From positions 1 through 64,000 of the forward strand of contig DYEQ01000072.1 in assembly GCA_020725645.1 (NCBI GenBank): a stretch of 64,000 nucleotides of DNA, read 5' to 3'. This stretch comes from Candidatus Fermentithermobacillaceae bacterium. GTDB lineage: Bacteria > Bacillota > Sulfobacillia > Fermentithermobacillales > DUSS01. The notes under the pieces are model-generated. The model did no database searches. It worked only from the letters and a program-made list of their open reading frames with translations, and was not told where the DNA came from. Each line of letters opens with the position of its first letter. Position 1 is the first letter of the stretch. Made by a program: the position numbers and the translations under genes. Of the stretch, positions 38,714 to 45,223 are shown piece by piece.

Positions 38714-39802
38714 TCACAGCCTTCTCTCCGGCAGCAAAAACCTCTCCGCCATATCAGCTGCGTAGTCCCTTATTCTGCGATTCCCGGCCCTGGTCAGCGG
38801 GGTTGCGGTGACGCGTTCCCTTAGAAGAAATACCTCCACGTCGGGAAGCAGCCGGCTCAGGGCGAACGCCAGGGGCAGCCCGTTTTCGAATATCTCCATG
38901 GCGTGAGTGTTCCCGCAGATGAACGTGAGGCCCTTTTCCTTCGCCGCCTCCACCAGCGGATGGTCAGCTTTCACTCTACTAATGGATGCTATCACCGTGT
39001 CGATGTCGGGGTGTTCCCTGAGCGCGTGTTCGAGGTGCGCTACGGTGAACCCGGTGTGCGGGTAGATATGGAGGATTACCTTGACCGGCGAAGATTCGTT
39101 TCCGTTCAAAATGTGGGGGCGGGTACATACGTTGGTCTCCTGTATGTCGGGGACCCCCCTCACCCTCTTTTCCGCGTCCAGGATTTCGGATTCTTCCGCT
39201 ATGCCGCAGAACTCATCCAGCCGCCTTATGATGTCCCCCGCCGTCTTCACTTCGGGCAGGGCGCGTCCGACGTTCATGATGTTGCCCGGCACTCCACCGT
39301 AAGCTATATCCACCCGAAAAGATTGATGGCCATGGATGAACGCTAGGCCCGGGTGCAGCCCGTGAAAAGCTTCGTGGAGCTCGAACACCGATATCCCGTA
39401 AAGAGACAGGTAGTTCTTGAGGGGCACGCCGCCCGAGTTGGCCGCATCCGCGATGGGATGATGACAAACCACCGCATCGATTCCCACGCCGCAGCAAAGC
39501 TCCAGCTGGGATTCGGTCAACGTCATTGAAACACCGATTCTCCTGACCAGGCCGTCGGGGTTCCCGAATACGAGTCCTGGGGTCTCGGTGATAGCTTTCC
39601 CCGGGATGTTGGACGATTTCGTGACCACGAAAGGCGAATGGCAACGGTTGACGTAACCGGTCCCTTTTATCACGCGCCCGCCGGTGATCCTGTCGAGAGC
39701 TTCTAACACATCGAGAACGGTGACTGCGCCTGTGACACCCCCTACCGCCGTCTCGGGAACCATCGCTTCCACCGCCGGGTGAGCTTTTGTGCCTTCAGCC
39801 AT
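38714..39802 (-). CDS. NIF3-like metal-dependent protein
   Basis: 362 residues. The core has NIF3 features: VSMTLTESQLELCCGVGIDAV, then the metal-binding CHHPIADAAN, and a late IICGNTHAME-like segment (GLTFICGNTHAMEIFENG). Members of this family bind two metals, and a few have GTP cyclohydrolase or related activity. It starts six nt after the FAD enzyme gene, with AAGGAGGT in between. Longer than simple NIF3 proteins (about 260), so a divergent branch. Confidence 0.72.
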   Translation of the reverse strand: MAEGTKAHPAVEAMVPETAVGGVTGAVTVLDVLEALDRITGGRVIKGTGYVNRCHSPFVVTKSSNIPGKAITETPGLVFGNPDGLVRRIGVSMTLTESQLELCCGVGIDAVVCHHPIADAANSGGVPLKNYLSLYGISVFELHEAFHGLHPGLAFIHGHQSFRVDIAYGGVPGNIMNVGRALPEVKTAGDIIRRLDEFCGIAEESEILDAEKRVRGVPDIQETNVCTRPHILNGNESSPVKVILHIYPHTGFTVAHLEHALREHPDIDTVIASISRVKADHPLVEAAKEKGLTFICGNTHAMEIFENGLPLAFALSRLLPDVEVFLLRERVTATPLTRAGNRRIRDYAADMAERFLLPERRL

Positions 39803-39808
39803 CCTTTG

Positions 39809-41116
39809 TCACCTCCTTTCCCCATCGAGTTCCTGACCCTCGAACCTGTTTTTTCCGAAGATGCCCTCAAGCCCAAGTCTCTTGATGCGTTCGTGGATTT
39901 GGCCGGGGTCACTGGAATAGAGGCCGCGCTCCTTCATGCGCCCGAAATAGTAAGAACCCGAAAACGTATACCTTCTAGAGAGCCCTTCCCCCGCTGCGAT
40001 TTCCCGGCCGGAGACGTCTATCATGTCTCCGATGGCGGTTTCCGAGGGGAGCTTGAGGAGTTCTTCGCCCTGCCCGTGTAGCGCAGCATTTCTTCCCGCC
40101 AGAGAACCGGTGACTATGGCCTCCGTATGTCCCACCAGCGTTCCCGCTTTCTCGCCTCCGCAGAACAGGTTGTCAAGCCCCTCGACTCTCAGCGCGTTAT
40201 CTCTGGGGGCGATGGCCATGTACCGGATGGAGTTACCCTTGCTACCGGCGTAAGGGTCGACGAAACGAGCGTCCTCGAAACCGGGGATGTGTCGCAACGA
40301 CGAGAGGGGGAAATACGGGGCCATGAGTTTCGCATGACCGGTGTCAAGCAAAACCACATTCTCCCTGTATTCATCAAGGGCGTACTGCTGGCAGGCCTTG
40401 AACGAGAGGTCCTTCTTTCCAAGTTCCGGCGGAATCGGCGTCACGAATACTCCGGTGGAATTCAACGCTTCGACGATACGGGGATGAAGGGATTCCTTGA
40501 GGAGCTTGCAGCTTCCGCTCATCGAACCAGGCCTTCCCGACGCCGAAATACCCATCTTCTCGGAAACACCCGCCAGAGATGAGAAACTCACGCGCCCCCC
40601 AAAGGAAGGGCATCGCAGAGCGCACATGGCACATCCGTTTCCGAACCTGGTGCAGTTGGTCTGAGGACCCGCCGATCCCGTCGCGTCGACGAAGGCGTCC
40701 CCTTCTATTCGTTCACCCCCTTCCGTTACGCAGGCGGTGATGCGTCCGTTCTCCTTTTCAGCTCTCGTTACTCTTTTTCCGAAGAGAACCGTGATACCCT
40801 GACCCTCGAGGAACCTGCGTACCACCGGCTCTATTCTGGCCACGTCGTACAAGGTGGCATGGGCATGGCCCGGAAAATCCACGTTGGTGTGCTTCGCGAC
40901 CCTGTCAGCTATGAGGAACATCTCGCCGCAGCCCATAGCTATCGCTTCTTCGGCCGCCGTATATCTTCCGTTGTTCCTCATGATGCCCCCGACCAGGCCC
41001 GTTCCCAAGAGGGAATCGGTCCGTTCGAGAAGCGTCACCTCCGCCCCGGCCTTTCTTGCGGCTACGCTCGCGGCGCACCCGGCCCAACCTCCGCCTACCA
41101 CGACGACTTTCGGCAT
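39809..41116 (-). CDS. FAD-dependent oxidoreductase
   Basis: 435 residues. The N-terminal dinucleotide fold KVVVVGGGWAGCAASVAARKAG binds FAD; a second motif AFVDATGSAGPQTNCTRFGNG leads into a cysteine-rich segment (CTRFGNGCAMCALRCPSFGG). The C-terminal half has GLDNLFCGGEKAGTLVGHTEA, similar to the FAD-binding end of GidA/TrmFO-type proteins. It heads the operon with the NIF3-like and permease genes. Substrate unknown; it is not clearly TrmFO. Confidence 0.82.
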   Translation of the reverse strand: MPKVVVVGGGWAGCAASVAARKAGAEVTLLERTDSLLGTGLVGGIMRNNGRYTAAEEAIAMGCGEMFLIADRVAKHTNVDFPGHAHATLYDVARIEPVVRRFLEGQGITVLFGKRVTRAEKENGRITACVTEGGERIEGDAFVDATGSAGPQTNCTRFGNGCAMCALRCPSFGGRVSFSSLAGVSEKMGISASGRPGSMSGSCKLLKESLHPRIVEALNSTGVFVTPIPPELGKKDLSFKACQQYALDEYRENVVLLDTGHAKLMAPYFPLSSLRHIPGFEDARFVDPYAGSKGNSIRYMAIAPRDNALRVEGLDNLFCGGEKAGTLVGHTEAIVTGSLAGRNAALHGQGEELLKLPSETAIGDMIDVSGREIAAGEGLSRRYTFSGSYYFGRMKERGLYSSDPGQIHERIKRLGLEGIFGKNRFEGQELDGERR

Positions 41117-41167
41117 GATGAAGACCTCCTGAGCGAGTTGATTTGCCCGGGTTCCGCTGGAAAATCA

Positions 41168-41199
41168 AACGGGACCCGGACTCACCACCAGGTCCCGTT
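41168..41199 (-). terminator. Hairpin between the regulator-like gene and the FAD operon
   Basis: AACGGGACC pairs with GGTCCCGTT around a 14-base loop, followed on the minus strand by TGATTTT. It can end the upstream transcript or attenuate entry into the FAD operon. Confidence 0.6.
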
Positions 41200-41247
41200 C
41201 TAACCTGCCTGAAGCGAGTGTCGCTTTCTTTTTTAAACTTGAAAGGT

Positions 41248-41799
41248 TCAGGACGCCTCGGTCTGGAACTGGACCACCGCGCTGATTATCTCCCCTACCG
41301 ACGAAGGAGAGAGACTTCTCGGAAGCACCATCACCTTTTCGCGGGGTCCTTGATACTTGGCCCAGAGGACCGCATCCATTTCCTCGGCCACCGTGAAGAT
41401 CTCCACGGGCATCGACTTCATGTCGGAAAACGCGCCGGAGATAAACCTCGGTTCGAACACGCCGCTGTCGAGAATCTCCCTGAGCAGCATGTTAGCGCAT
41501 TCGTGGTGATCGGCCACCACACCCACCAGGGTGCCGGGCGCGAGCTGGTTTAAAGCTCTCACCGCTTTCGCCTGGATGGTAAACCGGATGCCGATTACCT
41601 TCAGATCCCGGTACTGCCTTGTGAGCAGACGTTGGGTGGGGCTTTCCGCGTAAGCTACGGCGATGTCGCAATCGCTGGGATCGAACTCTTCGCGACCGCA
41701 GCTTTTAACTTGAGCCATTCCCTTCAGGATGCCCCCGACATAACGTTCCAGGAGCAACCGGGACATGGGGTACGGCGTCACCGCGGTTACCCTTACCAC
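41248..41799 (-). CDS. Possible sensor domain of a transcriptional regulator
   Basis: 183 residues, alpha/beta, starting VRVTAVTPYPMSRLLLERYV and with VIGIRFTIQAKAVRALNQLA and GVVADHHECANMLLREILDS. It resembles a Rossmann-like ligand-sensing domain, but no DNA-binding domain is present in this frame. A short frame immediately upstream encodes a basic helix that could be a detached helix-turn-helix. It precedes the FAD/NIF3/permease operon on the same strand, so it may sense the operon's substrate. The family is not recognised. Confidence 0.6.
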   Translation of the reverse strand: MVRVTAVTPYPMSRLLLERYVGGILKGMAQVKSCGREEFDPSDCDIAVAYAESPTQRLLTRQYRDLKVIGIRFTIQAKAVRALNQLAPGTLVGVVADHHECANMLLREILDSGVFEPRFISGAFSDMKSMPVEIFTVAEEMDAVLWAKYQGPREKVMVLPRSLSPSSVGEIISAVVQFQTEAS

Positions 41800-41806
41800 C
41801 TCGGGA

Positions 41807-41911
41807 TCATCTCCGGGTTACCGGCTTTCCTCGGGCTCGCTTGTCATAAAGCCGCTGCGCCGCCTCGATTCGTTCTCTCGAGCACAAGCTAGGTTCGACA
41901 TAAATCGTCAA
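41807..41911 (-). CDS. Possible short peptide upstream of the sensor gene
   Basis: 34 codons from a TTG at 41911: a basic product with SRERIEAAQRLYDKRARGKP, which could be a small helix-turn-helix. It ends eight bases before the next start. It may be a separate gene or the N-terminal part of the following one after a frameshift. Confidence 0.3.
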   Translation of the reverse strand: MTIYVEPSLCSRERIEAAQRLYDKRARGKPVTRR

Positions 41912-42052
41912 AATCCTGCTACGCTCCGAGGAAATTGAATCAAAATACAAAAACAAACGAGAAGGTGAATATGGAGGTGAATATCGCGAACAACCGGTAA
42001 CCGGAGAACTGCTTCCCGGACTGCACCGAGAAGAGATTGGAACCGGGGACTG

Positions 42053-42129
42053 TCCCGGGAGAGGATGGACCCGGGGAGAGCCCTCACCCGGGAGAGTCTC
42101 GACAGAACGATACTTCCCCGGGAGGATGG
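42053..42129. repeat. GC-rich direct repeats (CCCGGGAGAG type)
   Basis: Four related units occur: TCCCGGGAGAGGATGG (42053-42068), CCCGGGGAGAG (from about 42070), CCCGGGAGAG (from about 42087) and CCCCGGGAGGATGG (42116-42129). They lie just downstream of the beta-lactamase-fold gene. No gene is seen. Each has a self-complementary CCCGGG core. Confidence 0.5.
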
Positions 42130-42152
42130 TTCCCACAGTCCACCGGCAGCCG

Positions 42153-43391
42153 CTACTTTGTTTCAAGCGACATCTGATAATCGTAGATGACTTTCGATAT
42201 ATGGCCGATCTCCTCGAAGCCCGCTTCGACGTCGTAATGCCCTTTGGACATTATAGCGAGCACATACGGGTGTCTCGCATAAACCACTCCGACGTCGTTG
42301 GCAACACCGGTTATATCTCCTTCTTTATGGGCGACCTCGACCTGGTCCGCAATGAACCGGTTGAGACCCGTGTTCCAGATGGTATGGGCCAGGTCGTACA
42401 TGAGCTTCTTTCCTTCCTGCGACTGCTGAGCGAAAGATAGAGCCGCCTTCATGTATAGAGCCATGTCCCTGGGAGTCGATACGTTTTCCCCGTTCGGGTA
42501 CACGACGGTGCCACCCAGCTCCCGCATGAAGTTCGCGATGTTCTCTTTGCCGAGCCTTCTCTCCAGCAATTTCCAGGCAATGTTGTCGCTCTCCACGATG
42601 GCCTTTTCAGCGAGCTCTCTTATGGTAAAAGTGTCGCCGTCTCTGGCGGTAAACTGGAGTGACCCGGCACCCCCGCGCCAATCCCTGGATGCCACGTAGG
42701 TTAGCCTCTCATCCCACGACAGCTCTCCCCTGGAAACAAGGTAACTCGCATACAAGACCACGGGCACCTTCACGGTGCTCGCAGCGGGTACCCACAGGTC
42801 TTCATTGACCCCGAAAGTCTTTCCGGAAGTCAAGTCTTCGAAGTAGATCCCCCATTCTTGACCCGTCTCCTGCTTTATCGCCTCGATTCGCTCCCGAAGC
42901 TCTCTTTCCAGCGGTGCGTAATCGGGATTCCACTGCTCCTCGGAACCTATGGAGACCAGAGAGCTCGAGTTGTCGACACCGGCCCCCTTCTCGTCACCGG
43001 CGCCCTCGCCGCCGGTCGCAGCTTTCCCAGGTTCGGCTGGGATCCAAACGGTCGAGTTCCCCGAACCATAGCTACCTTCTGATTCGCCCGTCGGTTCGCC
43101 TGTCCCCTGCAAGGCCGCAACAGTCCCGCCGGGTTTCAGTCCGGTAGCGACCAGCGTCTTACCAACGATCAACTGCCCCCACAAAACGGGGGACCACCCA
43201 AAAGCCGGTAAGAAAGCTATGGCGACCACCAGTGCTATGCCCGTAACAACCAGGGTCCCGGTTCGTCTCTTCGACGTACCCGTTGTCTTTCCGGGCTTTC
43301 CGGAACAGCCAGCTCTCTTAGCAGCGGCTTTGGTCACACAGCGAAAGGCATTAAACGTCGTATGAAGGATTTTGCAGAGCCTACCCTCCAT
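42153..43391 (-). CDS. Membrane-anchored class A beta-lactamase-fold serine hydrolase
   Basis: 412 residues: basic N-terminus, one transmembrane helix (about 47-64), a Gly/Ser/Glu-rich linker (about 85-150), then a serine beta-lactamase-like domain (PF13354 type). Motifs are S205-T-V-K208, S268-D-N270 and K356-E-G in place of K-T-G. The substitution and the anchor make it uncertain whether it acts on beta-lactams or on peptidoglycan. ATG 43391 follows GAGGAGG by about six bases. A leader of about 255 nt with an internal terminator precedes it. Confidence 0.88.
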   Translation of the reverse strand: MEGRLCKILHTTFNAFRCVTKAAAKRAGCSGKPGKTTGTSKRRTGTLVVTGIALVVAIAFLPAFGWSPVLWGQLIVGKTLVATGLKPGGTVAALQGTGEPTGESEGSYGSGNSTVWIPAEPGKAATGGEGAGDEKGAGVDNSSSLVSIGSEEQWNPDYAPLERELRERIEAIKQETGQEWGIYFEDLTSGKTFGVNEDLWVPAASTVKVPVVLYASYLVSRGELSWDERLTYVASRDWRGGAGSLQFTARDGDTFTIRELAEKAIVESDNIAWKLLERRLGKENIANFMRELGGTVVYPNGENVSTPRDMALYMKAALSFAQQSQEGKKLMYDLAHTIWNTGLNRFIADQVEVAHKEGDITGVANDVGVVYARHPYVLAIMSKGHYDVEAGFEEIGHISKVIYDYQMSLETK

Positions 43392-43564
43392 GTTTCCCCT
43401 CCTCAAGAGCGGAATTCCTAAGCAAACCTTGTCTATCCCGGTGCATCGTCTGGCGCTGAGCACGACCTGTTCCGGGCCGCGCCCGTCGGGGCAGCGACGC
43501 CAGTGCGCAGGCGAATTCCGCCTGAGCACTGGTCCTTGCATAACCGCGCACAACATAGCCACAT

Positions 43565-43597
43565 ACAAAGAAAACGCATCGGGTCTTCCCCGATGCG
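43565..43597 (-). terminator. Intrinsic terminator inside the beta-lactamase-like leader
   Basis: On the minus strand CGCATCGGG pairs with CCCGATGCG over a five-base loop and is followed by TTTTCTTTG. It lies about 50 nt after the predicted start site and 170 nt before the gene, so it looks like an attenuator. A second large stem (CCAGTGC...GCACTGG, 43500-43532) follows it. Confidence 0.7.
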
Positions 43598-43652
43598 ACC
43601 GACATCCACCCTTCTCCAAGCTCATCCCGAAAGATGCCGCTTGCGCATACTT

Positions 43653-43681
43653 ATTGTAACAGTTTTATGTTAACAGGCCAA
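43653..43681 (-). promoter_or_regulatory. Promoter of the beta-lactamase-like gene
   Basis: On the minus strand TTGGCC (43676-43681), a 17-base spacer, then TACAAT (43653-43658) with an extended TG before it. Start expected near 43646. Confidence 0.6.
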
Positions 43682-43951
43682 GCTAATCTGGGGTTCACGG
43701 CTTCTCGCCCTTTTTTGCCTTCTACCGACCCACAGAGATTTTACTCATACGGGAAACGATTAAGGTGCAAGCGTCGAGTTTAACCGTGGTAACGAAAGCA
43801 CTCCCGTTACGTAGGTACCCGGCGTCGACAGCTAAAGCTACCGGCCGGGGTGTTGTAGCCTACCCGCAAAGAAACAGCACGAGGCCAGGAACGGCAGCAG
43901 CATTCCTCCTTGAAACCCACATGACCTAGCCGTAGGGAGCCGCGGGGATCT

Positions 43952-44608
43952 TCATTGAGATTCTCTCACCCATTTCTCGAGCCACTCCGCCCACCTGTCG
44001 ATCCCCTCACCGGTACGGCAGGACATGGTAAACGTCTTCATGTCGGGTTTCATGGCTCTTACCTCTCCCAGGACCCGCTCGAGATCAAAGTCCGTGTAGG
44101 GCACGAGATCCATCTTGTTGATGAGAACCACCTGCGAAGACAGAAAGGCCGCCGGATACTTCGCAGGCTTATCCGTCCCCTCGGCAACGCTCAATACGAC
44201 AACCCTGAGATTCTCCCCGAGGTCGAAAGAAGCGGGACATACCAGATTCCCCACGTTCTCGATGAACAGTAGGTCCACTCGGGACAGATCCATCTCCTCG
44301 AGAGCTTTCCAGACCATCGACGCGTCGAGGTGGCACGCTCCGAGGGTCGTTATTTGTACGAGAGGAATCCCGAGGTGAGAAAGCCTTTCTGCATCCCTGG
44401 TAGTCGCTACGTCTCCCTCAATTACCGCTGCCCGAACCTTTTGGAGTCTGGGGATGGTGGCCTCCAGGATGCTGGTCTTGCCGGCACCAGGGGAGCTCAG
44501 CATATTTACGACCTTGATTCCCATTTGCTTAAACCTGGCCCTGAGGTCCTCAGCTCTCTTCCTGTTCACCGCTAGAATATCCTTGCCGACTACGACCTTG
44601 ACCGACAT
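43952..44608 (-). CDS. hypB: Hydrogenase nickel incorporation GTPase HypB
   Basis: GTPase that helps insert nickel into NiFe-hydrogenase. P-loop MLSSPGAGKTS, the nickel/zinc Cys-His site in LGACHLDASM, FIENVGNLVCPASFDLGE, and NKMD for guanine. 218 residues; there is no His-rich stretch and no N-terminal CxxCGC nickel site, so it is the minimal form. ATG 44608 has GGGAGGG six bases upstream; a longer frame to 44653 exists. The first 59 nt overlap the hypA end. Confidence 0.94.
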   Translation of the reverse strand: MSVKVVVGKDILAVNRKRAEDLRARFKQMGIKVVNMLSSPGAGKTSILEATIPRLQKVRAAVIEGDVATTRDAERLSHLGIPLVQITTLGACHLDASMVWKALEEMDLSRVDLLFIENVGNLVCPASFDLGENLRVVVLSVAEGTDKPAKYPAAFLSSQVVLINKMDLVPYTDFDLERVLGEVRAMKPDMKTFTMSCRTGEGIDRWAEWLEKWVRESQ

Positions 44609-44954
44609 CTCCATCCCTCCCGTGATACGACTGGATTTCGAGTTCGAGACCACCTTGAAGCAAGACGTTCTGCGAGCGGCACGACGGGCATGCCCACCCC
44701 GTCTCGCTGGGCCTGAAGACTGCGCCGCACTCGCGACACCTGAGCTCCGCAGGGACCTCTTCGATCACGAGCTCGGCCTCTTCCATAGGGGTTGCGCGCG
44801 ATGCCACAGCGAAAGCTTCTCGAAGGGCGTGGGGATACGCCCCGGAGAACTCCCCTACTTTGAGTTCGACCCGGGTTATCTTCCGGATCCCTCTGGACTG
44901 GGCATCCTTGAGGATGAGGTCCATCATCGCGGTGATGAGGCTGAGCTCGTGCAC
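44550..44954 (-). CDS. hypA: Hydrogenase maturation nickel metallochaperone HypA
   Basis: Delivers nickel with HypB. Begins with the nickel-binding MHELSL (start codon GTG, AAAAAAGGAG upstream) and has the zinc site C-x2-C ... C-x2-C in LRCRECGAVF and WACPSCRSQN. 134 residues, about 20 longer than usual because the C-terminal tail runs into the hypB start region. The overlap makes translation of hypB coupled. Confidence 0.94.
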   Translation of the reverse strand: MHELSLITAMMDLILKDAQSRGIRKITRVELKVGEFSGAYPHALREAFAVASRATPMEEAELVIEEVPAELRCRECGAVFRPSETGWACPSCRSQNVLLQGGLELEIQSYHGRDGDVGQGRSRQGYSSGEQEES

Positions 44955-44989
44955 GAAAACGTTCTCCTTTTTTGTACATCTCCGAGCTA

Positions 44990-45048
44990 ACTCTACCGCC
45001 GCTAGACGAGTCGGGTCAATTGGCCTATCTTTACGGTTTTGCGATAAT
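44990..45048. promoter_or_regulatory. Back-to-back promoters between hypA and hypF
   Basis: Rightward: TTGGCC (45020-45025), 17-base spacer, GATAAT (45043-45048), for hypF. Leftward: TTGACC (45014-45019 on the minus strand), 18-base spacer, TAGAGT (44990-44995), for hypA. The two -35 boxes abut. The rightward leader is about 170 nt. Confidence 0.45.
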
Positions 45049-45223
45049 GGGAGTAAAGTTAACCTCGAAGAAGCGCTGACCAGGTGCCTTGCCCAGTTTC
45101 AGCGCAACGTTTACGGAAAGTTTTATTCTGTTTGGAACGTTAGGTTAAACTCGATAACGCGTCCTTCCGAGTCTAAGGACATATTCAGGAACATTCGGAG
45201 GAATTAGGGGCAGTCGCGGGAAC

